From Alviniconcha marisindica (Eukaryota; Mollusca; Gastropoda; Provannidae): a DNA stretch of 64,000 bases. Positions 58,601-64,000 of the stretch are shown in pieces; within the stretch, counting starts at the first letter, position 1; each line of letters begins with the position of its first letter. A model generated the notes under the pieces. That model was not told the DNA's origin and searched no databases. It saw nothing but the letters and a program-made list of their open reading frames with translations. Location: positions 30,001-94,000 of the forward strand of contig JABMCL010003549.1 of the NCBI GenBank assembly GCA_018857735.1. Reading direction: 5' to 3'. The translations under genes and the position numbers were made by a program.

Positions 58601-59322
58601 TGATTCAGAGAACATGGACCCAGTATGACCTACCTGGTTTGTGTGTGTGTGCAGATGTCGGACACTGGCAGTGATTCAGAGAACATGGACCCAGTATGAC
58701 TTGACATGCCTTTTGTGTGTATGTGTGTGCAGATGTCAGACACTGGCAGTGATGCAGAGAACATGGACCCAGTATGACTTGACATGCCTTTTGTGTGTAT
58801 GTGTGCGCAGATGTCAGACACTGGCAGTGATGCAGAGAACATGGGCCCAATATGACTTGACATGCCTTTTGTGTGTATGTGTGTGCAGATGTCGGACATT
58901 GGCAGTGATGCAGAGAACATAGACCCAGTATGACGACATGCTTTTTGTGTGTATGTGTGTGCAGATGTCAGACACTGGCAGTGATGCAGAGAACATGGAC
59001 CCAGTATGACTTGACATGCCTTTTGTGTGTATGTGTGTGCAGATGTCAGACACTGGCAGTGATTCAGAGAACATGGACCCAGTATGACCTGCCTGTTGTG
59101 TGTATATCTATGCAGATGACAGACACCGGCAGTGATGCAGAGAACATCGACCCAGTATGACTTGATGTGCCTGGTGTGTGTATGTGTGTGCAGATGTCAG
59201 ACACTGGCAGTGATGCAGAGAACATGGACCCAGTGCCAGACAATACTGTGAGGGAGCCCCCCAAGGAACCGGAACCAGCCCCCAAGCGTCGCCGACTGGG
59301 CAAACTGCAGAGGGCAAAGTAG
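18686..59322 (+). CDS. FANCI: Fanconi anemia group I protein, 32 coding exons
   Basis: FANCI pairs with FANCD2; the clamp is monoubiquitinated and coordinates DNA interstrand crosslink repair in the nucleus. Coding exons: 18686-18769, 20621-20693, 21416-21546, 22279-22364, 23032-23157, 23984-24149, 24786-24874, 25774-25903, 29862-29954, 30402-30538, 32810-32984, 33676-33763, 35467-35671, 36227-36350, 36711-36833, 37862-37930, 40081-40182, 41935-42138, 42930-43051, 44555-44731, 46272-46448, 47029-47186, 47871-47920, 48437-48605, 49721-49848, 50907-51072, 51908-52083, 53690-53806, 54652-54756, 55744-55839, 57697-57867, 59194-59322. They sum to 4,146 nt with every phase consistent: 1,381 residues against 1,328 in human. 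The alpha-solenoid aligns with human FANCI along its length, for example [70 protein letters not shown] and SRDFRINV. The start is the first ATG after an acceptor ending at 18660. All introns are GT-AG except one GC-AG. Introns hold many exon-derived arrays. Confidence 0.96.
19098..19151. repeat. (AT)n microsatellite
   Basis: Uninterrupted AT repeats in FANCI coding intron 1. Confidence 0.95.
19860..20520 (+). pseudogene. Degraded mariner/Tc1-type transposase
   Basis: About 20100-20230 reads [11 protein letters not shown] and then [16 protein letters not shown]. This matches the mariner catalytic-core signature (HDNA-like motif, then [12 protein letters not shown]), with the catalytic HD changed to HE. 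The frame is broken by stops and shifts on both sides. Terminal inverted repeats were not found. It sits in FANCI coding intron 1. Confidence 0.75.
20943..21115 (+). mobile_element. Dispersed repeat, family B, copy 2
   Basis: It matches 938-1110 in the same orientation (gcttaatgtcctcagatg, ttgacatattagggacaag, acagctcctgaac). Confidence 0.7.
21655..21785. repeat. 43-bp repeat, three copies
   Basis: tttttccaggccaggaaag followed by tttgggattaaaacataggcgcc. No exon bases recognised. Confidence 0.85.
21885..22278 (+). repeat. About 53-bp array copied from the FANCI exon 4 acceptor
   Basis: About seven units of gtgttgtggtttcag then tgcggcaggacag. The real junction is gtgttgtggtttcag then tgcggcaggctga. 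The acceptor and first nine or more exon bases are kept. Some units have catcagg instead of gcggcagg. Confidence 0.9.
23172..23755. repeat. 27-bp minisatellite, about 21 copies, FANCI intron 5
   Basis: The unit tctgcacgcttcattgtcc tttctccg is very uniform and 27 bp long, so several frames stay open on both strands. No exon 5 bases are recognised in it. Confidence 0.95.
25120..25425. repeat. About 100-bp repeat, three copies
   Basis: Copies of ttttggtaccacagtttcc ... gtgcttctggatatttttg tgtttgggt. FANCI intron 7. Confidence 0.85.
25904..27040 (+). repeat. About 56-bp array copied from the FANCI exon 8 donor
   Basis: Over a dozen units. Each contains gtacttgaag then gtcagttgtgactgtg; the real exon end is aagtacttgaag then gtcagttgtggctgtg. 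The first copy at 25950-25985 also keeps gacaggagttcctcaagtac. Near 26585 a unit again carries a longer exon part. Units become degenerate toward 27040. Confidence 0.9.
27178..29366 (+). mobile_element. TIR element remnant with THAP-domain fragment
   Basis: The ends are inverted repeats: ttaaaggaaaagtccaagg at the left and cttggacttgtcctttaa at the right. Inside, from 27463, [13 protein letters not shown] then [19 protein letters not shown] and VCSEHL can be read across frame breaks. That is the C2CH pattern of a THAP zinc finger, typical of P-element-like transposases. A 26-bp internal tandem duplication disrupts it just after the second cysteine. A second inverted repeat, about 27743-27805 and 29090-29152, encloses A-rich sequence of unknown origin. 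It fills most of FANCI intron 8. Class assignment is tentative; both ends also contain TTAA. Confidence 0.6.
29988..30070. repeat. (CA)n/(GCAC)n microsatellite
   Basis: Imperfect CA repeat with gcacgcacgcac interruptions just after FANCI exon 9. Confidence 0.9.
30539..31060 (+). repeat. About 58-bp array copied from the FANCI exon 10 donor
   Basis: About eight units of catggagactgtcagcagcag then gtgagtgtttgtcctgagc. The real junction is catggagactgtcagcagtag then gtgagtg. Later units (after 30830) change gtcagcag to agccagcag and the donor decays to gtcagt or gtattt. Confidence 0.92.
31325..32035. repeat. 32-bp minisatellite, about 22 copies
   Basis: gcagcacatagaacagtgta attagtcatggt with gtg-deletion variants. 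No exon bases recognised. It directly precedes the exon 11 array. Confidence 0.92.
32085..32809 (+). repeat. 65-bp array copied from the FANCI exon 11 acceptor
   Basis: About eleven units of tgtctgcag then ctcctcaggatgggggcatg tgattcagggtctagtgcag. The exon starts ttcctcaggatgggagcatg tgattcagggactagtgcag. About 45 exon bases plus acceptor are kept in each unit. The units then diverge into taaatattattatgtttg. The exon-like part reads [13 protein letters not shown] in most copies. Confidence 0.95.
33090..33565 (+). repeat. About 39-bp array copied from the FANCI exon 12 start
   Basis: Units read ggtcttgaggttgtgcagtc tgacattctgggtcatttag. The exon starts ggtcatgaagtggtgcggtc agacattctgggtcagatct. 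A unit near 33200 also keeps cagatcttcaac. The array ends about 110 bp before the exon. Confidence 0.82.
33865..34290. repeat. About 68-bp repeat, five to six copies
   Basis: gtgagtatttgctgagagtg aacatttggggaagacagg and aaagactggattactgaca. No exon bases recognised. FANCI intron 12. Confidence 0.85.
34690..35466 (+). repeat. About 42-bp array copied from the FANCI exon 13 acceptor
   Basis: About 18 units of gctgactgacag then gcctgctgtcagacaccatg atgtcatt. The real junction is gctgactgtttgacag then acctgctgtcagagattgtg atgtcgtc. Units nearest the exon share the gtttgacag acceptor. Confidence 0.92.
36135..36226 (+). repeat. Single degenerate copy of the FANCI exon 14 start
   Basis: At 36161 tgcag then acagatggaggagtgcatgg ctgtctggcc parallels the real tgcag then acagctggaggaatgcaaga ... 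ctatctggcc at 36222. The codon for the modified lysine is ATG in this copy, and the frame reaches TGA within 12 codons. Confidence 0.8.
36227..36350 (+). CDS. FANCI: FANCI coding exon 14: ubiquitination-site lysine and SQ cluster
   Basis: [17 protein letters not shown] aligns with the human segment that carries K523, making K534 the predicted monoubiquitination site. FKVLGG then leads into an SQ cluster with S556, S559, S562 and S568, each followed by Q. Human FANCI has ATR-target serines at 556, 559 and 565 in the same place. Site function here is by homology; the residues themselves are visible. Confidence 0.9.
36834..37200 (+). repeat. About 115-bp array copied from the FANCI exon 15 donor
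   Basis: Three units carry gatgtatgtctcagcaagct ... catcagactgcatctttgtc ag then gtacacacagacctccatc. The real exon ends tgtctcagcaagctgacatc agactgcatctttatcag then gtacacaca. About 50 exon bases plus donor are kept. One unit is shortened at 37015-37035. Confidence 0.92.
37345..37857. repeat. About 50-bp minisatellite before FANCI exon 16
   Basis: Ten copies of gccttgtgtggatgtggggg acttgatggtgtttgtcag tgttaatgagat. The ttgtgtg before the exon acceptor (ttgtgtgtcag) is shared with the unit, but clear exon bases are not. Confidence 0.85.
37931..39225 (+). repeat. About 47-bp array copied from the FANCI exon 16 donor
   Basis: More than 24 units of acatgctgcacaaacag then gtgagc and tctgtgtctggtgcctggct cac. 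The real exon ends gacatgctgcacaaacag then gtgagcttgtctgtgtctgg. Most copies keep a perfect CAG-GTGAGC donor. Three sub-families are visible by period (atg-deleted, standard, and an 'acaatgaacatg' longer form after 38880). Confidence 0.95.
39230..40080. other. FANCI intron 16 remainder; short 30-bp repeat
   Basis: Only a four-copy repeat at 39755-39885 (acttgtgggacagttgtact cagctttca) and a poly-G run near 39312 are seen. Confidence 0.7.
41560..41870 (+). mobile_element. Dispersed repeat, family D, copy 1
   Basis: It shares the order tgaatatc ... aagtggt-tac, ggctactgccac, cattctgtgga, accatacaaccat and agccacat with 45330-45550 and 59965-60190. About 220 bp, all in the same orientation. Probably a SINE or short retroelement. 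Confidence 0.65.
42139..42580. repeat. Degenerate 40-60-bp minisatellite after FANCI exon 18
   Basis: Repeats of ggtggtgttttgtggatgag gttggatgtggtg with variants. No exon 18 bases are recognised. Confidence 0.8.
43052..43400 (+). repeat. About 115-bp array copied from the FANCI exon 19 end
   Basis: After a poly-G run come two good units and one poor one. The good units hold atctttgccatcctcttact gggctcctacaaggtcttg atggagcagtgg, then ttgctggaaactccag and gtacttctg. This is about 80 bases of exon 19 (from ATCTTCGCC to AACTCCAG) plus donor, so nearly two-thirds of the exon is duplicated. Confidence 0.93.
43592..43833 (-). mobile_element. SINE copy, headless
   Basis: It matches 596-820 in the same orientation (atggtgcttaacgtccac, accaccagaatgacttctgc, acagtgtccacaaaccac). 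It stops before the tRNA-like head and abuts the exon 20 array. Confidence 0.8.
43835..44554 (+). repeat. 70-115-bp array copied from the FANCI exon 20 acceptor
   Basis: About eight units of ccttccttctgtggtag then cgtggtgagctgtgagcgtg tggt(gcagctg). The real junction is ccttctgtggtag then catggtgagctgtgagcgtg tggtgcagctgttc. Long units continue with acagtccagcactccacctg; short units go directly to ctgctgcatttgat. Confidence 0.94.
44732..45205 (+). repeat. 47-bp array copied from the FANCI exon 20 donor
   Basis: Ten units of tattttgttcag then gtaaaccccctctcctgtg attgatccatcattttc. The real exon ends ggctttattcag then gtaaaccccctctcatgtg. Every unit keeps TTCAG-GTAAAC. This exon is flanked by exon-derived arrays on both sides. 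Confidence 0.94.
45330..45555 (+). mobile_element. Dispersed repeat, family D, copy 2
   Basis: See the shared block order with 41560-41870 (aagtggtgtac, ttgttacatggctggtgccac, cattctgtggacaccatacaaccat). Confidence 0.65.
46449..46855 (+). repeat. 39-bp minisatellite; first part resembles the FANCI exon 21 donor
   Basis: Directly after the exon come three degenerate gcag-gtgag/gatgag plus ctcttgtacac copies. Then about nine copies of gaacaatactgctgtgaggt cagtgcatgctgcat follow. Only the first part is exon-junction derived, and weakly. Confidence 0.75.
47187..47555 (+). repeat. 36-bp array copied from the FANCI exon 22 donor
   Basis: About ten units of tctccattctggg then tatgtctgacacacaaagca ca. 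The exon ends gtgtctctctgctatgg then gtatgtctgacacgtgaagc. The first unit (gcatgtctctgctgtgg then gtatgtctgacatg) is nearest to the real junction. Confidence 0.88.
48230..48436 (+). repeat. Two to three copies of the FANCI exon 24 acceptor
   Basis: ctttcagcatctggtgagcac agtgctg at about 48286 and ctttcagtgtgtggtgagcac aatgctgaca at about 48355 precede the real ctttcag then cgtctggtgagcacagtgct gacagca. Period about 75 bp, including gtacacactgacttc. Confidence 0.9.
48606..49720. other. FANCI intron 24, no gene; (CT)n tracts
   Basis: (CT)n at about 49359-49377 and 49556-49623. About 49105-49215 (gtgctattccctggtctaca and ctttacagag) looks like the 3' tail of a LINE-type element. Nothing else recognised. 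Confidence 0.6.
49849..50530 (+). repeat. 33-bp array copied from the FANCI exon 25 donor
   Basis: About 20 units of gatatggaccag then gtaggccacccctttgactt. The real exon ends gatgtggaccag then gtaggccacccctttgac. All but a few keep CAG-GTAGGC. Last units change to CAG-GTGGGC. Confidence 0.95.
51073..51074 (+). other. FANCI: GC splice donor (FANCI coding exon 26)
   Basis: The exon ends ccactgaag and the intron begins gcaagt, the classical GC-AG donor context. The phase-1 G joins AG CTG GGG of exon 27 to give E-L-G. No GT donor near it keeps the frame. Confidence 0.85.
51120..51907 (+). repeat. 29-31-bp array copied from the FANCI exon 27 acceptor
   Basis: About 26 units of tcagtctccctgtataacag then agctgtgatatc. 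The real junction is ttagcctccctgtggttgcag then agctggggcc. Each unit has a polypyrimidine-like stretch, an AG and agctg. A shorter agctcttctccctgtataacag variant alternates. Confidence 0.88.
52240..53085. repeat. About 125-bp repeat, four to five copies with poly-G
   Basis: gctagctgtacctcc, ttaagcctggttgg followed by a G run, acacttttgctgtgtgatac and agggatacaccttcatact. No exon bases recognised. A family C repeat is inserted in the first unit at 52345-52500. Confidence 0.88.
52345..52500 (+). mobile_element. Dispersed repeat, family C, copy 2
   Basis: Matches 4375-4515 and ends in a short (AC)n. An (ATA)n run precedes it. Confidence 0.7.
53110..53689. other. FANCI intron 27 end, two short duplications
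   Basis: A 60-bp block (gttgggttactttgccacac) is doubled near 53270 and 53330. A cagctgcacatgaggttagg gtcat block occurs near 53500, 53555 and 53650. The resemblance of cagctgca to exon 28 (CTGCAGCTGTATGCC) is too weak to call. Confidence 0.6.
53858..54362. repeat. 72-bp minisatellite with a palindromic core
   Basis: About seven copies of aataagtaactgggttttaa cacccagtcaccctcacatg, then cacaccagggccagtctcca tctcacaggt. The aactgggttttaacacccagt part is an imperfect palindrome, so the array can form a series of hairpins. Each unit ends (ca)cag-gtaaat, a donor-like string, but it is not from exon 28. Confidence 0.92.
54363..54651 (+). repeat. 75-bp array copied from the FANCI exon 29 acceptor
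   Basis: Four units of tgcctggtttgtttcag then acggtggagagcgaacatct gga. The last one, at 54570-54603, is identical to the real junction through CATCTGGA before it diverges to tcacatgaaatg. Earlier units read actggagagtgaacatatgg. Confidence 0.95.
54985..55620. repeat. 63-bp minisatellite, about ten copies
   Basis: gcagtagcaccattaacatg actcacctgtaaactccttg ttggactgctgttgttcag. No exon bases recognised. FANCI intron 29. Confidence 0.92.
55840..56480 (+). repeat. 43-bp array copied from the FANCI exon 30 donor
   Basis: About 14 units of catcttgtcaaactcggcaa gaaagccaag then gtgagtatttc. The 30 exon bases are identical to the end of exon 30 in many copies. Units after 56300 lose the donor (aagtcagcttt, aagccaactt). 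Confidence 0.96.
56880..57032. repeat. 21-bp repeat, eight copies
   Basis: catgtgcccttggcttccca t, highly uniform. No exon bases. Confidence 0.95.
57033..57696. other. FANCI intron 30 end, no gene
   Basis: Unique sequence with two short (CA)n stretches near 57450 and 57565. Nothing coding before exon 31. Confidence 0.6.
58044..58167 (+). mobile_element. SINE 3' fragment
   Basis: It holds the pyrimidine-rich tract with a C homopolymer, cccgtcccgaataagcctta tggt, and the ttaagcaccatgtttactta end of the SINE at 596-915. Confidence 0.75.
58405..59193 (+). repeat. About 78-bp array copied from the FANCI last-exon acceptor
   Basis: Ten units of tgtgtgcag then atgtcagacactggcagtg atgcagagaacatggacccag and tatgactt. 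The real exon has the same first 46 bases, then tgccagac. Most units are near-perfect copies. In frame each ends MDPV and then TGA, because tgcc is replaced by tatga. Confidence 0.96.
59194..59322 (+). CDS. FANCI: FANCI last coding exon: acidic-to-basic C-terminal tail
   Basis: It follows exon 31, which has the RDFRIN motif and an acidic [11 protein letters not shown] stretch. The exon encodes [16 protein letters not shown], a proline/glutamate-rich linker and a basic end with KRRRLGK and a final AK before TAG. The basic tail corresponds to the lysine-rich C-terminus of vertebrate FANCI, a likely nuclear localisation signal. Upstream lies an array of near-identical copies of the exon start. 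Confidence 0.92.
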   Translation: MSDTGSDAENMDPVPDNTVREPPKEPEPAPKRRRLGKLQRAK

Positions 59323-59940
59323 ACCACTCCTGCTGGGGTTTCCAGACAAAGCTCACATCCACCAAGGCCTGCCAAGACTCAGAATGGTGTATCAGCTGTA
59401 CTGTAGGCACAACATGCCGTTTGAAAAAGTGCATGATGCAGCAGGAAGTGACAGAAAGAAAGCAACAAATGTGTGGATGAGTTTAGAGAACTGTGCGAAA
59501 TGGTGCTGAACGGACTAGTGATCGGACTGACATAAGCAAAGCTTTGAACTATTGTTCTCTGCTCCACCTCCCCGCCCCCCACAACCACCTCCCCTGCAGG
59601 ATTATCCCCAAGGAATTATCATTCATTGGTTTTTGTGTGATAGATTATGCTTGATGGAGTGGAATACAATACAGGGGCTTTCCCCAACTTTCAGATGACA
59701 TCTTGACCACAGGGTGGGGAGGTCTGCTGTGGTAAAGATAGGTTTCAGTATATCGACACTACTCATGAACAAAACCGTTCATCACAAGACTGGCAACAGT
59801 CCTACACCTAATGGTGCTATTACTAACAACATTGTAATGCATTCAAAAGAGCAATACATCTTTTGTGTACATGTTGTGCAGTCTTCATGTCATCTGTGTG
59901 ATCAACTATCTTCAGAGCAATAAAATTAATATGAAAAAGG
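59323..59940 (+). other. FANCI: FANCI 3'UTR with polyadenylation signal
   Basis: Non-repetitive sequence after the stop ends with AATAAA at 59919-59924 (agagcaataaaattaat), about 600 bp downstream. No other canonical signal precedes it. Confidence 0.75.
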
Positions 59941-59964
59941 AACTTTTCTTCTTGCTGTTGATTG

Positions 59965-60190
59965 CTTTTATATAGTGCTAGTCTCCACTCTCGAGCAGAC
60001 TCACTGCTTGCATGTGATTCTACATTAGTGAATAGCTTTTTATAGCACACTTTTGAATATCCGCTGAAGTGGTGTACTTATGGTGATGGCATGGCTGGTG
60101 CCGCATAAAACTGCTGCGGTCTCGGCGCGGTCTCTGTACACGATACAACCATGCACCATGTCGCTTCATGCAAAGACACACACGTGGTTG
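59965..60190 (+). mobile_element. Dispersed repeat, family D, copy 3
   Basis: gaatatccgctgaagtggtg tac, ggcatggctggtgcc, gatacaaccatgcacc and caaagacacaca follow the same order as the copies at 41560 and 45330. It sits directly after FANCI. Confidence 0.65.
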
Positions 60191-60382
60191 TATTATCTTG
60201 TATTACCAGTTTGTGTGAAACAGAAAACCTTATTTTCTGTAACTGGTAATCATCCCCAGCCTTCCTTTGGGATTGTTGGTGGTGGTGATGACAAAAGTGT
60301 CAATGGTGTGTGCATATTCCAGTAAAGTTATATATGCAAATTATCCTTCCATCTTATATATATTTGGCCATGTTAAACCTGT

Positions 60383-60832
60383 GCTTAATTGGGTGAACTG
60401 TTACAGTGTTAGTTCGCCAAACATACTTTGCAGAGTTCAACGAACTATAATTTGTTTCTTAATTGAGCTCAGATGAACTTTTAGTTCCCCGAACATGGTT
60501 CAGACAGTTCAACGAACTATACTTCATTTCTTAAGTGGCTTCTAATGAGATCCAAACTTGCGGCAGAAGCAAAGAAGACAGCATGATCCAAAATGTAGGC
60601 TGTTGGTCAGTTCCCTCCGAAGCGAATGAAGTATTGATACTGTCATCCATTTTTATTTTTGCTCTCTTTGCTCTCAACCAGTCAGAGGCAAGGTTTGCCA
60701 AACTGGGCGAATATTCCCAGAACATGTTGAGCAAAGCTTTTTGAACCCCAAACATAGCTTCATCACAGTTCGTCAAATACCTCGACCTAGGTTCACAAAG
60801 CAAAACTTTGCCCAATTAAGAATGGGCTTTAC
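60383..60832. mobile_element. Possible MITE with aattggg-type inverted ends
   Basis: The left end gcttaattgggtgaact and right end ctttgcccaattaag are inverted relatives about 440 bp apart. Inside, a 75-bp block (cagttcaacgaactata ... ttcttaa) is doubled. No coding capacity. Tentative. Confidence 0.4.
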
Positions 60833-61719
60833 TACAGTTACTATGTGTACTTGCGTCTCCATCTTAGGGTTTCCAGGGCAGTTGTATGTGGGTTGCATTG
60901 CTGTGTAAATGCATTTGCACTTTTAGTTGATGCATTATCCTGGGTGGGAATTTTTTGTTTTTGTTTTGTTGGCATCACATGCAAATTTTCATTTATTCAA
61001 AAACAGTTGTAATTGACCAATGAGTGGAAAGGCAGATTTTCTTGCCACCTGACCTATTCAGTGGGCCTATTTCCAGAGCTATATGTTGGAGTTAGTCTTT
61101 AGTTACTTCTCTAAGCAGAGTGACTATCAACTGTATAACAAAATGGTATGTGTTGAAGAAATTCACTAGGTTTTTTTATGGCCGCACAGAGAGTATGTGC
61201 TGTGTCTGGCACTGTAAAAAAAAACTAAAAAAACAGCACGCACTTTAAGCTGTTCATATATTCAATCACTTGTACATAAAATAAACCACTGCAGGATGTA
61301 TTCAAAACTTTATTTTTGCAATTATCTTTTACATCAAACAAATCTGCTCTCTTTACAGAAACTGAAAGACTAGTGTTGATTTTTGATTGGAAGAAATTGC
61401 CTGAGAAACATTGTAAATGAAACGATAATACACACACACACCAAACAAACAAAACAAGACAATGAAGGAACAAGCACAAAAAAGTGACTGTATGAAATAA
61501 ACTGAAACAAGAAAAACATTAAGGTTTTCTTAAACAAGAATGAGGTCCCAAAAAATTGGGAAACAAAAGAATTCTTTTTAACATATTTACAAGTACCAAA
61601 CAACATTGGAAAAAGTGATTAACAAAAGTTTATAACCAGTAATAAAGCAATGAGGCTGACCATGTTTCAAACTAAGTTATTCCACCACCCTCATACATCT
61701 CACTTGTCATTTTTAGCTT
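60833..61719. other. Intergenic, no gene recognised
   Basis: AT-rich with an (ACAC) run near 61430. No protein, RNA gene or strong repeat seen. Confidence 0.5.
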
Positions 61720-61724
61720 TAAAC

Positions 61725-62340
61725 CTGACATTTTGCTCTTGCACTGGACTTGTCCATCCTACCAAGCTCTTGTACTGGACTTGTCCGTCCTACTGAGCTC
61801 TTGCACTGGACTTGTCCGTCCTACTGAGCTCTTGTACTGGACTTGTCCGTCCTACTGAGCTCTTGTACACTGGACTGGTCTACCCTAATGCACTGTTGTA
61901 CCGGACTGGTCTACCCTAATGCGCTCTTGTACCGGACTGGTCTACCCTACTGAGCTCTTGTACTGGACTTGTCTGTCCTACTGAGCTCTTGTACTGGACT
62001 TGTCTGTCCTACTGAGCTCTTGTACTGGACTTGTCTGTCCTCCCGAGCTCTTTACTGGACTTGTCTGTCCTATGAGCTCTTGTACTGGACTTGTCTGTCC
62101 TACTGAGTTCTTGTACGGACTTGTCTGTCCTACTGAGCTCTTGTACTGGACTTGTCTGTCCTACTGAGCTCTTGTACTGGACTTGTCTGTCCTACTGAGC
62201 TCTTGTACTGGACTTGTCTGTCCTACTGAGCTCGTCTGCCAGACTTGTCCATCCTACTGAATCCTACTGAGCTCTCATAATGCACTTGCTATTATCCTTA
62301 TTACTGGACTTGTTCATCTTGCAGAGCTCTTGTACTGGAC
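61725..62340. repeat. 31-bp minisatellite, about 19 copies
   Basis: ctcttgtactggacttgtct gtcctactgag, with a ctggtctaccctaatgc variant near 61870-61940. Confidence 0.93.
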
Positions 62341-62829
62341 CTGTCTGTCCAGGGTACTGTCATGGCAGATCAACTGTTTACTAGACATGTTCAAAAGCTA
62401 TACCAAAAGGGTGCATTATAAACCTCAACAGAGTGCCAACAAAAAAAGAAGTTATTTGGATAAAGAAATTCACACCTCCCTTGAAGAAGTAAAAGTGCCA
62501 AACAAATTGTTCCAAACTATTTCAAACCAAAAAATGATCAAAAGCAAGGCTGCTGGCTGTCACCTGGTTTGGCTGTCACACCGGGTTGGGTTTTGACATC
62601 TCCAGTTAACACAATGCCATATCCATTCCACTAATAACACACACAAAAAGACAGAAAAGCATTAGTCCTATTCCACCCCTTGCCATTCATGCACCTGGAC
62701 CAATTCTGTAGCTCAGTCTTGGCCTCTTCCCAGGCAGCCTACACTGACAGTAATCTCAAGCCACCACCAGCTGCGTTCTTTAAACCACACCATGTTCCAG
62801 TTTCAGTACCAACTCCTCTACTGGGTCCA

Positions 62830-63615
62830 CAAGAGTGCCTCGTCAGTACTGCATACATCTTTCAGTACAGGAGTGCATGGACAATGCTAGATAGATGTCA
62901 ACACAGGAGTGCCTGGTCAATACTGCATACCTCTTTCGGTACAGGAGTGCATGTACAATGCTAGATAGATGTCAACACAGGAGTGCCTGGTCAATACTGC
63001 ATACCTCTTTCGGTACAGGAGTGCATGGACAATGCTAGATAGATGTCAACACAGGAGTGCCTGGTCAATATTGCATACCTCTTTCGGTACAGGAGTGCAT
63101 GGACAATGCTAGAGAGATGTCAACACAGGAATGCCTGGTCAATACTGCATACCTCTTTCGGTACAGGAGTGCATGGACAATGCTAGAAAGATGTCAACAC
63201 AGGAGTGCCTGGTCAATACTGTATACCTCTCGGTACAGGAGTGCATGGACAATGCTAGATAGATGTCAACACAGGAGTGCCTGGTCAATACTGTATACCT
63301 CTTTCGGTATAGGAGTGCATGGACAATGTTAGAAAGATGTCAACACAGGAGTGCCTGGTCAATACTGTATACATCTTTCGGTACAGGAGTACATGGACAA
63401 CGCTAGATAGGTGTCAACACAGGAGTGCCTGGTCAATGTCAACACAGGAGTGCCTGGTCAATACTGCATACCTCTTTCGGTACAGGAGTGCATGGACAAT
63501 GCTAGATAGATGTCAACACAGGAGTGCCTGGTCAATACTGCATACCTCTTTCGGTACAGGAGTGCATGGACAATGCTAGATAGATGTCAACACAGGAGTG
63601 CCTTTTACCACAGGA
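62830..63615. repeat. 73-bp minisatellite, about eleven copies
   Basis: ctggtcaatactgcatacct ctttcggtacaggagtgcat ggacaatgctagatagatg tcaacacaggagtgc. The open frames through it are periodic artefacts. Confidence 0.94.
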
Positions 63616-64000
63616 GTGCATAATGAATGCAAGATACCCCAGATGGTCAATACTACATACCCTTTAAGCACAGGAGTGCATGGCCAATACTACATACCTC
63701 CTAAGCACAGGAGTGCATGGTCAGTACTACATACCACTTAAGCACAGAAGTGCATGGTCAATACCACATACCCCCTAAACACAGGAGTGCGTGGTCAATA
63801 CTACATACCCCCTAAGCACAGGAGTGCATTATCAATGCTACATCCCCTTTAAGCACAGGAGTGCATGGTCAATACAACATACCCCTTTCTAAAGAGGAAG
63901 GCACAGTCAGTGCTAGATACCCCTTTAAACACAGGAGTGCATACTCCACACCCCTTACAACAGGAAAGTCTGGTTAGTTCTAGCTACCCTCTTCAACATA
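63616..64000. repeat. About 37-bp related repeat running to the window edge
   Basis: taagcacaggagtgcatggt caatactacataccccc, clearly related to the preceding array (shared caggagtgcatgg). It continues past the window. Confidence 0.85.

Overview
The window is animal nuclear DNA, most likely from a mollusc and probably a marine gastropod. It has interrupted genes with GT-AG introns, a tRNA-derived SINE, mariner-like and THAP-type transposon remnants, long (AC)n/(CT)n tracts and very many minisatellites. The clade is inferred from the general look of the repeats and a shell-matrix-like glycine-rich secreted protein; no species-specific marker was recognised.

Layout. 0-2.4 kb: transposon debris (end of a retroelement ORF, a tRNA-headed SINE, a second dispersed repeat). 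2.5-4 kb: a small plus-strand gene for a secreted glycine-rich protein with a 1-nt frameshift. 6.3-17.5 kb, minus strand: a nine-exon gene for DNA polymerase lambda (POLL), with BRCT, lyase and polymerase domains and the full catalytic aspartate triad, but one extra base in exon 6. 17.5-17.76 kb: a compact head-to-head promoter with CCAAT-, ETS- and E2F/YY1-like motifs. 18.7-59.3 kb, plus strand: a 32-coding-exon gene for FANCI (1,381 residues, frame intact in every exon), with the monoubiquitination-site lysine, an SQ cluster and a basic C-terminal tail. 59.3-64 kb: FANCI 3'UTR, a SINE-like copy, a possible MITE and two tandem arrays; no gene recognised.

POLL (gap filling and end joining) and FANCI (partner of FANCD2 in interstrand crosslink repair) are both DNA-repair genes and seem to share one promoter region.

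The most unusual feature is that introns are filled with tandem arrays whose repeat unit contains a piece of the neighbouring exon plus its splice site. This is seen at about 18 FANCI junctions, four places in POLL and one in the glycine-rich gene. Each array is a run of decoy donors or acceptors next to the real one. Several decoy sets carry an in-frame stop just past the junction. I have not seen this pattern described and consider it the main candidate for a new phenomenon here.
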